Notes: generated from the sequence alone by a model not told the origin. A DNA stretch of 31,314 nucleotides from Enterenecus faecium (GCA_018713215.1 DVFO01000105.1:1-31314), one strand, 5' to 3'; numbered from the stretch's first letter, positions 22,420 through 30,836 are shown. Numbers and translations: made by a program.

Positions 22420-23076
22420 TCACCCCATCTTATAGCCCACGGAGCGCACCGTGGTGATATAGCCCTCCCCCAGCTTCTGGCGCAGGGCTTTGATGTGCAT
22501 GTCCACGGTGCGGGTCTCGCCGGTGAAGTCGTAGTTCCACACGGCAGCCAGAATCTCGTCCCGGGTGAGGACGGTGCCCCGGCGGCGCACCAGCAGGCAC
22601 AGCAGTTCGAACTCCTTGTAGGTCAGGGCGATGTCCTCCCCGCCCCGGGTGACGGTGCGCCCGGCGGGGTCGATGACCAGATCCCGATAGCGGAGCATGG
22701 GGTCCCGATCGCCCACCCGGCGCATGACGGCATTGACCCGGGCTTGCAGCTCCATGACCCCGAAGGGCTTGGAGATGTAGTCGTCCGCCCCCAGGTCCAG
22801 GGCGGTGACCTTGTCCATCTCAGTCTGACGGGCGGTGAGCATGATGATGGGCATCTTGGCCGTGGCCTCCTCCCCTCTCAGACGGCGGACAATGTCCAAC
22901 CCGTCCATGCCGGGGAGCATCACGTCCAGCAGCGCCAGGTCTGCCACGGGGGCGGCGTCAAAGAAGTCCTCCCCGCTTTCAAAGGCCAACACCTCATGAC
23001 CCATGGATTTGAAATAATACTCTAACATGGTGCGGATGGACTCGTCGTCCTCCACCACCGCAATACGAAGGGTCAT
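22420..23076 (-). CDS. phoP: PhoB/PhoP-type response regulator
   Basis: 218 residues, OmpR family. Receiver with VEDDES (8-13), phosphoacceptor Asp51 in LALLDVMLPGMDG, Lys in DDYISKPFG; winged helix with LTYKEFELLCLLVRRRG, NYDFTGETRTVDMHIKALRQKLG and TTVRSVGYKMG. Located between phoU and the PhoR-type kinase, six bases from the latter. Its expected targets carry TTTACA boxes 11 bp apart, as found at the pstS promoter (27378-27394). phoB would be an equally valid name. Confidence 0.85.
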   Translation of the reverse strand: MTLRIAVVEDDESIRTMLEYYFKSMGHEVLAFESGEDFFDAAPVADLALLDVMLPGMDGLDIVRRLRGEEATAKMPIIMLTARQTEMDKVTALDLGADDYISKPFGVMELQARVNAVMRRVGDRDPMLRYRDLVIDPAGRTVTRGGEDIALTYKEFELLCLLVRRRGTVLTRDEILAAVWNYDFTGETRTVDMHIKALRQKLGEGYITTVRSVGYKMG

Positions 23077-23097
23077 GGTGCCTCTCTCCTTTTTTTC

Positions 23098-23742
23098 TTA
23101 CTGAATTTCTCCAGTGACACAGAAAATGGCCCAGTTGGCAATGTTCACGGCGTGATCGGCCACTCGCTCCAAGTACTTGCCGATGATGATCAGGTCCACC
23201 GAGCGGTCGGAGTGGTCGGCCCGGGAGGCAATGCGCTCCACCAGAATCTTCTTGAGCTGGACAAACAGGTCGTCCACCACGTCGTCCAGGTTGATGACCG
23301 CCCGGGCGGTGTTCTCGTCCCGGTCCACGTAGGCGGCAATGGCCTGGCGCACCATCAGCCCCGCCTGGCGGCTCATGGCCACGATCTCCTCGGGCACATC
23401 GGGCTTGTCGCCGCTCTCGGCAATGAGCAGGGAGATCTCGGCGATGTTGGCGGCCTGGTCTCCAATGCGCTGCAGGTCGGTGACCATCTTCATGGCAGCG
23501 GAAATGGTGCGCAGGTCCCGGGCCACCGGCTGCTGGCGCATGAGCAGGGACATGCAGCGGTTCTCAATGTCCCGCTCCATCTGGTCCATGGTGTTGCGCA
23601 TCTCAATGGTGGCCTTGGCCCCTTCCGCCTTGCCCTGGGTCAGGGAGGCGGTAACCAGGTCGATGGCGTCCTGGGTAGTGGTACCCATGGCAGTGAGCTC
23701 GTGGCTGAGCTCCACCAGCTCGGCATCAAATGTCTTTCTCAT
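23098..23742 (-). CDS. phoU: Phosphate transport regulator PhoU
   Basis: 214 residues, all helical, with the two PhoU repeats. Metal-binding-type segments are seen: RTISAAMKMVTDLQRIGDQAANIAE in the first half and IIIGKYLERVADHAVNIANW in the second. PhoU dampens Pst uptake and transmits phosphate sufficiency to PhoR. ATG 23742 starts MRKTFDAELVELSHELTAMG with a GGAGGG site upstream. It is placed 13 bases after pstB, in the usual operon order. Confidence 0.95.
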   Translation of the reverse strand: MRKTFDAELVELSHELTAMGTTTQDAIDLVTASLTQGKAEGAKATIEMRNTMDQMERDIENRCMSLLMRQQPVARDLRTISAAMKMVTDLQRIGDQAANIAEISLLIAESGDKPDVPEEIVAMSRQAGLMVRQAIAAYVDRDENTARAVINLDDVVDDLFVQLKKILVERIASRADHSDRSVDLIIIGKYLERVADHAVNIANWAIFCVTGEIQ

Positions 23743-23755
23743 GCAGCGTCCCTCC

Positions 23756-24511
23756 TTAGCCGAATCGTCCGGTGATGTAGTCCTCGGTGCGCTTGTCCTT
23801 TGGCACGGAGAACAGCTTCTCGGTGTCGTCGGCCTCCACCAGCTCGCCGTGGAGGAAGAAGGCGCAGCGGTCGGACACACGGGTGGCCTGCTGCATGTTA
23901 TGGGTCACGATTACTATTGTATACGATTTTTTCAATTCTGCAATCAGATCTTCGATCTTGGAGGTGGAGATGGGGTCCAGAGCGGAGGTGGCCTCGTCCA
24001 TGAGCAGCACGTCGGGTTCCACGGCCAGAGCTCGGGCGATGCAGATACGCTGCTGCTGGCCGCCGGACAGGGACAGGGCGGACTTCTTCAGGCGGTCCTT
24101 CACCTCGTCCCAGATGGCAGCGCCCCGCAGGGACTTCTCCACGATCTCATCCAGCTGCTTTTTGTTGCGGATACCGTGGGTACGGGGGCCATAGGCGATG
24201 TTGTCATAGATGGACATGGGGAAGGGGTTGGGCTTCTGGAACACCATGCCCACGTGACGGCGCAGCCAGGTCACATCCACCTGGGGGTCAAAGATGTTCT
24301 GGTCCCGGTAGAGCACCTTGCCCTCGATCTTCACCGTGGGCACCAGGTCGTTCATCCGGTCCAGGGTCTTGAGGAAGGTGGACTTACCACAGCCAGAAGG
24401 CCCGATGAGGGCGGTGACCTGGTTTTGGGGCATCTCCAGATTGATATCTTTCAGGGCATGGTTCTGGCCATACCACAGATTCAAATTCTCCGTTTTTAAA
24501 ATGGCGTTCAT
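23756..24511 (-). CDS. pstB: Phosphate ABC importer ATP-binding protein
   Basis: 251 residues. Walker A GPSGCGKST (37-45), FQKPNPFPMSIYDNIAYGPR (diagnostic of PstB), signature LSGGQQQRICIARAL, Walker B VLLMDEATSALDP, H-loop VTHNMQQATR. Energises phosphate import with PstS, PstC and PstA. A short stretch around 23908-23945 (KKSYTIVIV) uses AT-rich codons unlike the rest of the gene, with no frameshift. Confidence 0.97.
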   Translation of the reverse strand: MNAILKTENLNLWYGQNHALKDINLEMPQNQVTALIGPSGCGKSTFLKTLDRMNDLVPTVKIEGKVLYRDQNIFDPQVDVTWLRRHVGMVFQKPNPFPMSIYDNIAYGPRTHGIRNKKQLDEIVEKSLRGAAIWDEVKDRLKKSALSLSGGQQQRICIARALAVEPDVLLMDEATSALDPISTSKIEDLIAELKKSYTIVIVTHNMQQATRVSDRCAFFLHGELVEADDTEKLFSVPKDKRTEDYITGRFG

Positions 24512-24526
24512 GGGAGCAGTTCTCCT

Positions 24527-25375
24527 TTACTTGTTCTTCAGGCGGCTGCCGGCCACAGAGGCCAGGAGGTTGATGACCAGGGTGATCACCATCAGGACAG
24601 CGGCCACGGCCAGGGCGCTCTGCACGTCACCGTTTTCGTTGACGTACACGTACAGGGCCACACTGAGGGTGCCGGAGGAAGTGGTGAGGGCGTCAAAGAA
24701 GTTGTTGACCACGCTGCCCATACCGGCGGTGAAGAGCAGGGCGGCGGATTCGCCCACGATACGGCCCACGGCCAGGATGCAGCCGGTGACGATGCCGTCC
24801 ACGGCGTTGGGCAGCACCACGGTGCGCACCATGCGCCACTTGCCGGCGCCCAGGCCCAGAGCGCCCTCGCGGTAGGACTGGGGCACAGTCTTCAAAGACT
24901 CCTGGGTGGTACGCACAATGGTGGGCAGAATCATGATGACCAGGGTGAGGCCGCCACCCAGAATGCCGTACTTAAAGCCCAGAATCTGCTGGAAGAAGAG
25001 CATACCCACCAGACCGAAGATGATGGAGGGGATGCCGGTGAGGGTCTCGGTGGCAAACTCGATGATGGACACCAGCTTGTGGTTGGTGGCGTACTCGGTG
25101 AGGTAGATGGCCGCCCCCACACCCAGGGGGAGCACGATGACCATGGACAGAAGGATGATGTACAGGGTGTTGAGGATGTTGGGCAGGATGCCGTCGGTGC
25201 CACGGATGAGGCTGCGCTGGGTGGTAAGGAACTCCCAGGTGATGCCACCCAGGCCACGGTAGAAGACGTAGCCGATCATAAACACCAGCAGGGCGACGGT
25301 GAGGGCGGCGCACAGGTAGAGCAGGCCCCGCAGGCCGCGGTCATAGATGCGGCGACGCAAAGACAGATGTTCCAC
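24527..25375 (-). CDS. pstA: Phosphate ABC importer permease PstA
   Basis: 282-residue inner-membrane permease with about six helices (for example LYLCAALTVALLVFMIGYVFY and the C-terminal LAVAAVLMVITLVINLLAS). The coupling region contains EGALGLGAGKWRMVRTVVLPNAVDGI, and GESAALLFTAG is family-typical. The start is a GTG (25375) with AAGGAGG overlapping the end of pstC, three bases between stop and start. It pairs with PstC. Confidence 0.95.
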   Translation of the reverse strand: MEHLSLRRRIYDRGLRGLLYLCAALTVALLVFMIGYVFYRGLGGITWEFLTTQRSLIRGTDGILPNILNTLYIILLSMVIVLPLGVGAAIYLTEYATNHKLVSIIEFATETLTGIPSIIFGLVGMLFFQQILGFKYGILGGGLTLVIMILPTIVRTTQESLKTVPQSYREGALGLGAGKWRMVRTVVLPNAVDGIVTGCILAVGRIVGESAALLFTAGMGSVVNNFFDALTTSSGTLSVALYVYVNENGDVQSALAVAAVLMVITLVINLLASVAGSRLKNK

Positions 25376-25378
25376 GAG

Positions 25379-26293
25379 TTAACCCTCCTTTTTATTTTTG
25401 ACAAACAGGTTGAGTGCCACGTTAATGAGCATGATGAAGAGGAAGAGGACCAGAGCAATGGAGAAGAGGGATTCCCGCCACAGAGAGCCCACGGTGGCGT
25501 AGTTCATCTCGGAGGCGATGGCGGTGGTGAGGAAGCGCACGGGGGTAAACAGGCTGCCGGGCATGTTGGGCACGTTGCCGGAGACCATGATGATGGCCAT
25601 GGCCTCGCCGATGGCACGGCCCACGCCCAACACGATGGCGGTGGCCACACCGGAACGGGCAGCGGGGAGAGAGACCCGGAAGATGGTCTCGGTGTGGGTG
25701 GCGCCCAAGGCCAGGGAGGCCTCCTCGTACTCCTTGGGCACAGCCCGCAGAGCGGTCTCAGCCACATTGATGATGGAGGGCAGAATCATGACGGTAAGTA
25801 CCACGATGGCCGCCAGCAGGTTGGCGCCGGAGGACAGGTGGAAGGCCTTCTGAACGGCGGGCACCAGCACCACCATACCCACCAGGCCGTACACCACCGA
25901 GGGGATGCCAGCCAGCAGGGACACGGCGGAGCGAATCACAACCGCCAGGCGGTGGTTGGCCACCTTGGCCAGGAACATGGCGGTGAGCACACCCACAGGC
26001 ACGCCAATGAGAATGGCGCCGCCGGTACCGGCAAAGGAGGTGAGGATGAAGGGCAGGATGCCGTACACTCCGTTTTTGCCGTTCCAGGTATCTCCAAACA
26101 GGAAATCGGTCACGCCAATTTCCAGCATAGCAGGCAGACCGGAGATCACCAGGTAGACGCTGATGAACAGCACGCTGGCCACTGCCACAATGCCGCACAG
26201 GAAGAAGATGTTCTTCACCAGCCACTCTACGCTGTCCCGCAGCCGCCGGGCCTTCTGGGCCTTGGCCTGGGCGTTTTGTTTCTCTTGCGCCAT
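25379..26293 (-). CDS. pstC: Phosphate ABC importer permease PstC
   Basis: 304-residue permease with about six membrane segments, the coupling loop EEASLALGATHTETIFRVSLPAA and GVGRAIGEAMAIIMVSGN, typical of PstC. The start chosen is ATG 26293, because AAGGAGG lies 8 bases upstream; the earlier in-frame ATG at 26350 has its Shine-Dalgarno only a base or two away and would add 19 polar residues unlike the family. It follows pstS after about 125 bases that hold a hairpin. Confidence 0.94.
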   Translation of the reverse strand: MAQEKQNAQAKAQKARRLRDSVEWLVKNIFFLCGIVAVASVLFISVYLVISGLPAMLEIGVTDFLFGDTWNGKNGVYGILPFILTSFAGTGGAILIGVPVGVLTAMFLAKVANHRLAVVIRSAVSLLAGIPSVVYGLVGMVVLVPAVQKAFHLSSGANLLAAIVVLTVMILPSIINVAETALRAVPKEYEEASLALGATHTETIFRVSLPAARSGVATAIVLGVGRAIGEAMAIIMVSGNVPNMPGSLFTPVRFLTTAIASEMNYATVGSLWRESLFSIALVLFLFIMLINVALNLFVKNKKEG

Positions 26294-26375
26294 GGGGACC
26301 GCCTCCTTAGGGGTTTGGGTTATCACGTTCTCGTTATCCAAGTTTTTCATTCTCCTTTACACAGGGGAACGGCCC

Positions 26376-26395
26376 CCATCCCGCGTGGGGGATGG
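26376..26395 (-). terminator. Hairpin between pstS and pstC (possible attenuator)
   Basis: A CCATCCC/GGGATGG stem with a six-base loop lies just after the pstS stop, with no clear T-run. It may stabilise or partly end the pstS transcript so that binding protein exceeds the permease, a common arrangement. Confidence 0.45.
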
Positions 26396-26419
26396 AGGCT
26401 GGTCCCGTAGCCTTGTTTC

Positions 26420-27280
26420 TTACTTGGCGGTAGGCACAGCGCCAGCCTGACGGATGAGGTCAGCGGCGTCGGTGGACATAGCCCAGTCAAAGAAGGCCTT
26501 GGTCTGAGCGGACATCTCGGCGCCCTCCTTGGTCACGATGACGAAGGGACGCTGAATCTTGTAAGTACCGTCCAGAATGGTGGACTCGCTGCACTCCACA
26601 CCGTCCACGGTGATGGTGGACACGCCGTCCTGGCCCTCCACCTCAGACAGAGAGGCGTAGCCGATGGCAGCGGCATTGCCGCGCACGGCCTCGATAACAG
26701 CGCCGGTGGAGGTCAGCTCCTGGTCCAGCTTGCAGCTATCCTCGGTCTCGGTGATGGATTCGAAGCCGTCACGGGTACCGGAACCAGCCTCACGGCCGAT
26801 CACAGCGATGTCACCAGCCTCGCCGCCCACTTCAGACCAGTCGGTGATCTCACCGGTGAAGATCTTGGCGATCTGCTCCACGGACAGGTCGGCCACGGCG
26901 TTGTCGGCGTTGACGATGATGGCAATGCCGTCCAGAGCCACGATGTTCTCCACCAGACCCTGCTCCTTCTCCTCGTCCTTCAGAGCGCGGGAGGCCAGGC
27001 CCAGATCAGCGGTGCCGTTGGCAGCAGCCTCCACACCAGCGGAGGAACCGCCGCCCTCCACGGACACGGTGACACCGGAGTTGTCGGTGCCGAACTGCTC
27101 AGACAGGTAGCCCATGACCTTGGACATGGAGGTGGAACCCAGGCACATCACGGTGCCGGACAGCTCGGAGCCGTCGGTCTTGTCGGAACCGCTCTGGGTG
27201 TTCTCAGCGGACTGGTTGCCGCAGGCGGCCAGGCTGAATGCCATGGCGCCAGCCATCAGCATAGCGATAAACTTCTTCAT
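26420..27280 (-). CDS. pstS: Phosphate-binding lipoprotein PstS
   Basis: 286 residues. A lipoprotein signal ends at FSLAAC with Cys20, followed by a Ser/Asp/Glu-rich linker. The PBP family core has GSTSMSKVMGYLSEQF, VEGGGSSAGVEAA, ADLGLASRAL, and the phosphate-loop signature IGREAGSGTRDGFES. It captures phosphate outside the cell and hands it to PstCA. ATG 27280 has GGAGAG upstream; in-frame ATGs at 27316 and 27298 precede that site. First gene of the pst-pho operon, under Pho boxes. Confidence 0.95.
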   Translation of the reverse strand: MKKFIAMLMAGAMAFSLAACGNQSAENTQSGSDKTDGSELSGTVMCLGSTSMSKVMGYLSEQFGTDNSGVTVSVEGGGSSAGVEAAANGTADLGLASRALKDEEKEQGLVENIVALDGIAIIVNADNAVADLSVEQIAKIFTGEITDWSEVGGEAGDIAVIGREAGSGTRDGFESITETEDSCKLDQELTSTGAVIEAVRGNAAAIGYASLSEVEGQDGVSTITVDGVECSESTILDGTYKIQRPFVIVTKEGAEMSAQTKAFFDWAMSTDAADLIRQAGAVPTAK

Positions 27281-27352
27281 TTGTTGTCTCTCCATTTCAT
27301 GTTCATTGTGTTTCATTGTCTCTCTTGGGAACAGCTTTGAGTTTACAAAAGA

Positions 27353-27394
27353 ATTGTAAAGAGTGCGCCCAGGGCTTTGTAAAGTCTGTGTAAA
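27353..27394 (-). promoter_or_regulatory. Pho-box promoter of the pst-phoU-phoPR operon
   Basis: On the minus strand two TTTACA boxes (27394-27389 and 27383-27378) are spaced 11 bp start to start, the pattern bound by PhoP/PhoB-type regulators. A TACAAT -10 is at 27358-27353, 19 bases from the nearer box, which stands in place of a -35. The likely regulator is the one encoded at 22420-23076. Confidence 0.75.
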
Positions 27395-27415
27395 GCGGCC
27401 CTTTTCTACCTATTC

Positions 27416-27934
27416 TTAGCGATACCATTGTAATACCGCGGTGTTTTTCTCCCGTTTTAGTGCAATACTACTAATGAGGCAGTCCGCCCCCAGCACAATC
27501 CAGGCGGGCACGGTAAAGGCGGTTGGAAGGGCGGAAACGCAAATCTTTACAATTGGGTGCACTGTGTAAACCAGTGCCAGAGCCAGGCCAGACCAGGCCA
27601 AAGAAAAGGGCAAACAAACCAATCCGCACACATTCCAACGGATTTGGGAGTAATTCCAAAAGGCCACCCCCAACACATATTTATAATAGAGTCCGAACAG
27701 CAGCTCCACCACCGTGGCCGCCCCGAAGCCCACCCCCATCACCCACAGGGGCTGAGGATTGGGACCGCTGAGGGCCACAATGGCCACGCCCCCCACCCCG
27801 TACACCGGGCATAAGGGCAGCAGCAGCAGGCACTTGCGCCCACTGCCCCGGCCGTGGACAATCTTAGCGTAGGCCACCTCCAGCAGGTAGCCCAAGAAGC
27901 TGTAAACCAAAAGATACCAGATCCAGGTGTTCAT
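27416..27934 (-). CDS. Membrane protein, putative ABC-transporter type IV (CmpB-like) family
   Basis: 172 residues with about five hydrophobic segments, starting WIWYLLVYSFLGYLLEVAYA. The pattern FWNYSQIRWNVCGLVCLPFSLAW matches the family signature (W-x-YS-x3-x-N-x2-G-x-[IV]C) of PF06541-like membrane proteins, whose function is not established despite the name. It lies downstream-facing, away from pyrB, with no operon partners. The stop is about 20 bases from the Pho-box promoter. Confidence 0.75.
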   Translation of the reverse strand: MNTWIWYLLVYSFLGYLLEVAYAKIVHGRGSGRKCLLLLPLCPVYGVGGVAIVALSGPNPQPLWVMGVGFGAATVVELLFGLYYKYVLGVAFWNYSQIRWNVCGLVCLPFSLAWSGLALALVYTVHPIVKICVSALPTAFTVPAWIVLGADCLISSIALKREKNTAVLQWYR

Positions 27935-28035
27935 ATCTCATCCTCCCCGTCTGCATAGTCTGTCCCAAAGGTGGGATTCTCATGAAGTGTGTAAAATTTT
28001 TTCTCTGCGGCCTGTGATTTACCACCAGTTACCTG

Positions 28036-28064
28036 TTGTTTGCCCGGTGGGATTGTGATACAAT
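28036..28064 (+). promoter_or_regulatory. Promoter of pyrB
   Basis: TTGTTT at 28036-28041, 17-base spacer, TACAAT at 28059-28064. The leader to the start is under 25 bases, too short for a PyrR attenuator or other leader control. Confidence 0.65.
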
Positions 28065-28092
28065 GTATCGAACTTTGCAAGGAGGGACCGAT

Positions 28093-29148
28093 ATGCGTCA
28101 TTTGATTGACTTCGGGGATTTGAGTAGACAGGAATGGGACGAGATCTATCAGAGAGCCGACAAAATCATCAACAACCCAGAACAGTATTTAGATGTATGC
28201 CACGGTAAGGTGTCGGCCAACCTGTTCTATGAGCCCTCCACCCGCACCAACTTCTCCTTCCAAACCGCCATGATGCGCCTGGGCGGGTCGGTGTTCGGCT
28301 TTGCCGACCCCAACTCCTCCTCGGTGGCCAAGGGCGAGACGTTGAAGGACACCATTAAGATGGTATCCAACTATGCCGATGTCATCGTCATGCGCACCCC
28401 CTGGGAGGGCGCTGCCAAGGCCGCCTCTCTCTACGCCGATGTGCCGGTGATCAACGCCGGTGACGGCGGCCACATGCACCCCACCCAGACCACCGCCGAC
28501 CTGACCACCATCACCCGCCTGCGGGGCAGTGTGGACGGGCTGTCCATCGGTCTGTGCGGCGATTTGAAAAACGGACGTACCGTCCACTCTCTCATCAAGG
28601 CGCTGTCCAAGTTCAAGGACATCCGCTTCTACCTCATTGCGCCCCGGGATCTGGCCATTCCACAGTACCTGCGCCAGTTTATGCAGGAGCGCAACATGCC
28701 CTTCGTGGAGGTCACCGGCCTGGAGGCTGTCATTCCCCAGCTGGACGTGCTGTACATGACCCGGGTGCAGAAGGAGCGGTTTGTGGACCCCCTGGAGTAT
28801 GAGCGCAACAAGGGCATTTACGTGCTCACCCGGTCCAAGCTGGAGCGCGCCCGGGAGAACCTGCTCATCATGCACCCCCTGCCCCGAGTGGACGAGATCA
28901 CCGTGGATGTGGACGACGACCCCAGAGCGGTGTATTTCCAGCAGGCCCGGTTTGGCATGTTCGCCCGCATGGCCCTGCTGTCCGATCTGGCCAATCAGCC
29001 CCGAAAGACTCCTGATCCGGTGGAGATCGGCACGAAACCTGTGTGCCACAACCCCCGGTGTATCACCCAGACGGAGCTCTATCTGCCCCCGCTGGTGAAG
29101 AAGAACGGCGGCGTGGACTGCTGCGCCTTCTGTGACGCTCCCCTCTAA
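28093..29148 (+). CDS. pyrB: Aspartate carbamoyltransferase with a C-terminal PyrI-like zinc tail
   Basis: 351 residues. ATCase joins carbamoyl phosphate and aspartate in pyrimidine synthesis. Carbamoyl-phosphate motif FYEPSTRTNFSF (residues 45-56), GDGGHMHPTQ, RVQKERF and MHPLPRVDEI are present. After the catalytic domain (about residue 305) comes a 45-residue extension with Cys318-x4-Cys323-x20-Cys344-x2-Cys347, the spacing style of the zinc domain of the regulatory chain PyrI, without PyrI's nucleotide-binding domain. ATG 28093 follows AAGGAGG by 7 bases. No pyrI, pyrC or other pyr gene lies nearby; the tRNA operon is downstream. Confidence 0.95.
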   Translation: MRHLIDFGDLSRQEWDEIYQRADKIINNPEQYLDVCHGKVSANLFYEPSTRTNFSFQTAMMRLGGSVFGFADPNSSSVAKGETLKDTIKMVSNYADVIVMRTPWEGAAKAASLYADVPVINAGDGGHMHPTQTTADLTTITRLRGSVDGLSIGLCGDLKNGRTVHSLIKALSKFKDIRFYLIAPRDLAIPQYLRQFMQERNMPFVEVTGLEAVIPQLDVLYMTRVQKERFVDPLEYERNKGIYVLTRSKLERARENLLIMHPLPRVDEITVDVDDDPRAVYFQQARFGMFARMALLSDLANQPRKTPDPVEIGTKPVCHNPRCITQTELYLPPLVKKNGGVDCCAFCDAPL

Positions 29149-29169
29149 TTGATTTTTTGAAAAAAGGGC

Positions 29170-29198
29170 TTGACACCCCAGACATTCTGTGCTATTAT
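29170..29198 (+). promoter_or_regulatory. Promoter of the tRNA operon
   Basis: TTGACA at 29170-29175, 17-base spacer, TATTAT at 29193-29198; strong sigma-A type, 36 bases before the first tRNA. Confidence 0.85.
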
Positions 29199-29233
29199 AC
29201 ACAGGCTGATGTTTGGGGCGTCACCCTTAACCT

Positions 29234-29307
29234 GCGGGTGTAGTTCAATGGTAGAATCCCAGCCTTCCAAGCTGGTCGCGTGGGTTCGATTCCCATCACC
29301 CGCTCCA
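29234..29307 (+). tRNA. tRNA-Gly (anticodon TCC)
   Basis: Acceptor GCGGGTG/CACCCGC, anticodon loop CTTCCAA, TTCGATT T-loop, discriminator T and encoded CCA. First gene of a five-tRNA operon. Confidence 0.96.
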
Positions 29308-29310
29308 TAC

Positions 29311-29373
<63 letters not shown>

Positions 29374-29387
<14 letters not shown>

Positions 29388-29510
29388 TTGAATTTGCGTT
29401 TCAGGAACGCGAATCAGGCTTCGCCTCCGGCTTGCCTTCTTCGGAAGGGACCTTGTCCGGCTAACTTGCCCCCGGCAAGTCCGCTGATCGGCCAAGCTTC
29501 AGGCGTGCCA
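29374..29510 (+). repeat. 14-bp direct repeat of the tRNA-Arg 3' end bracketing an insert
   Basis: CTTCAGGCGTGCCA at 29374-29387 (the tRNA-Arg 3' end) is repeated exactly at 29497-29510. The 109 bases between hold short hairpins (for example CTTGCC/GGCAAG) and no gene. This can be a scar of a tRNA-targeting integrated element or an unequal duplication within the tRNA cluster. Confidence 0.7.
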
Positions 29511-29529
29511 GTTTCCCGCAGTTTTCTAT

Positions 29530-29606
29530 GGTGGGTGTAGTTCAGTTGGTAGAGCATCGGATTGTGGTTCCGAGTGTCGCGGGTTCGAGTCCCGTCACCC
29601 ACCCCA
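29530..29606 (+). tRNA. tRNA-His (anticodon GTG)
   Basis: Acceptor GTGGGTG/CACCCAC with the extra G at -1 (29530) opposite C, typical of tRNA-His. Anticodon loop TTGTGGT, encoded CCA. Confidence 0.95.
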
Positions 29607-29668
29607 TAAAAACTCAAGGCGGAAGGGCCGGAGCGTCCGCTCCGGTCCTTCGCTTTTACCAGCGACAT

Positions 29669-29743
29669 TGGGGTGTAGCCAAGTGGTAAGGCACGGGACT
29701 TTGACTCCCGCATTCGCTGGTTCGAGCCCAGCCATCCCAGCCA
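29669..29743 (+). tRNA. tRNA-Gln (anticodon TTG)
   Basis: Acceptor TGGGGTG/CATCCCA (one G-T pair), anticodon loop CTTTGAC, discriminator G, encoded CCA. Confidence 0.95.
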
Positions 29744-29746
29744 TAT

Positions 29747-29822
29747 GACTCGTTAGCTCAGTCGGCAGAGCAACTGCCTTTTAAGCAGTGGGTCCGGGGT
29801 TCGAATCCCCGACGGGTCACCA
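29747..29822 (+). tRNA. tRNA-Lys (anticodon TTT)
   Basis: Acceptor GACTCGT/ACGGGTC, anticodon loop CTTTTAA, discriminator A, encoded CCA. Last tRNA of the operon, a common integration target; accessory-type DNA begins about 300 bases downstream. Confidence 0.96.
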
Positions 29823-29830
29823 TAAAATCA

Positions 29831-29890
29831 AAACGGTATAGATGCCACTGGCGAAAAGCCAGTGGCATCAACCGTTTCCGGGTTTTTTTC
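29831..29890 (+). terminator. Terminator of the tRNA operon
   Basis: Inner perfect 12-bp stem GATGCCACTGGC/GCCAGTGGCATC (29841-29869) within an outer AAACGGT/ACCGTTT pairing, followed by a run of seven T at 29883-29889. Confidence 0.9.
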
Positions 29891-30161
29891 GCTCGGAAAT
29901 TCACGAATGATTCCATAGATGCCAACCGCTGTTTCCCCCTAACTGGTGGGATTCGAACCCCCTTTTTTCGGTGATTGGCAAATCCGAAACCATGTGGCGC
30001 CCTTTTTGAAGCGGTTATTTTCAAAAAGGGCGCTACTTTTCTATCAATAGAATACACAAAGTTTGAGGCGTCAATTTGTTGGTCACGACGGGCCATCGAA
30101 TTGGCGCCCTTTTTGTTTTCAGATAAATTCAAAAAGGGCACTGAATGTCAGGAGGTAGTAA
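29891..30161. repeat. Hairpin-rich intergenic region at the probable element edge
   Basis: No gene is called. It holds a perfect 14-bp hairpin GCGCCCTTTTTGAA/TTCAAAAAGGGCGC (29997-30033) and, about 107 bases on, a related 10-bp hairpin GCCCTTTTTG/CAAAAAGGGC (30106-30139). At 29948-29961, on the minus strand, is GGGGTTCGAATCCC, the same 14 bases as the T-arm of tRNA-Lys, but without acceptor or anticodon stems around it. The repeated arms could be integrase or transfer-protein binding sites, or a terminator pair. Confidence 0.6.
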
Positions 30162-30836
30162 ATGAACCGAGAACAGTTTTTTCAGGAGCTTCGCACCGCT
30201 CTCCACCGTGAGGGATTCACTCCGCAGCCGGAACAGGATGAATTGCTTCCTGTGGAGTGGGGCGGCCTCCCCCTCTGCCGGGTCACAGCGGGCGAAGGCG
30301 TTCGCTACTGGCCGGAGGATGTGGCAACCCCAGAACGGAAACGGGCCTGTGAGCAGGTTACCGATCTGGCCTGCACTGTGCGGGAATATATGGCGCTGCT
30401 GGAGCAGGCTCCGCCCCTGCAAGCCCAGAGCCTGACCGGTGACTACCGCCTGCTGGCTGACTTCAACGGAGCCGTGCTGGCTGCCCATCCCACCCGGCTT
30501 GGCGTCCAATTCGTCACATGGGACTGGAGTTTCAACCGCACGGGTCTCAACCAGGGCAATTACTTTCAGGGAAACTATGTAGGCGCCAAGCAGGACTTTG
30601 CCATCCGCGCCGGCCTCATCTCCAAACAGCAAATCTTCAATCAGGAGCAGCTTGTTGAGATCTACCGGTGCTGCTCTGACGCCTTAGACGCTGGTTTTGA
30701 CTTGACTGCCGGGCAGGAAAAGTGCATCCGGGGCGTTCAGGAGCAGATTGCCATGGCTGCTCCAGATGCCCTGGAACGCATAAAAGAGCAGGAGCAGCAC
30801 CCCATGGAACCATATAACCAAGAACCGATCATGTAA
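30162..30836 (+). CDS. Accessory protein of unknown function, probably from a conjugative element
   Basis: 224 residues, soluble, no signal or membrane segment. I do not recognise a named domain. Visible features are an N-terminal MNREQFFQELRTAL helix, the conserved-looking block FVTWDWSFNRTGLNQGNYF with AKQDFAIRAGLI, and a helical C-terminus (LVEIYRCCSDALDAGFDLT). AGGAGG lies 6 bases before the ATG. The style of the protein, lower GC, own terminator and position past a tRNA suggest clostridial integrative conjugative element cargo. That is inference; no mobilisation gene is in the window. Confidence 0.75.
   Translation: MNREQFFQELRTALHREGFTPQPEQDELLPVEWGGLPLCRVTAGEGVRYWPEDVATPERKRACEQVTDLACTVREYMALLEQAPPLQAQSLTGDYRLLADFNGAVLAAHPTRLGVQFVTWDWSFNRTGLNQGNYFQGNYVGAKQDFAIRAGLISKQQIFNQEQLVEIYRCCSDALDAGFDLTAGQEKCIRGVQEQIAMAAPDALERIKEQEQHPMEPYNQEPIM

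Noticed and set aside
29414..30141. Minus-strand frames across the tRNA-His, tRNA-Gln and tRNA-Lys genes
   Set aside because: Their most conspicuous peptides (such as GDGTRTRDTRNHN and RRGFEPRTHCLKG) are antisense translations of tRNA sequence, a known annotation artefact.
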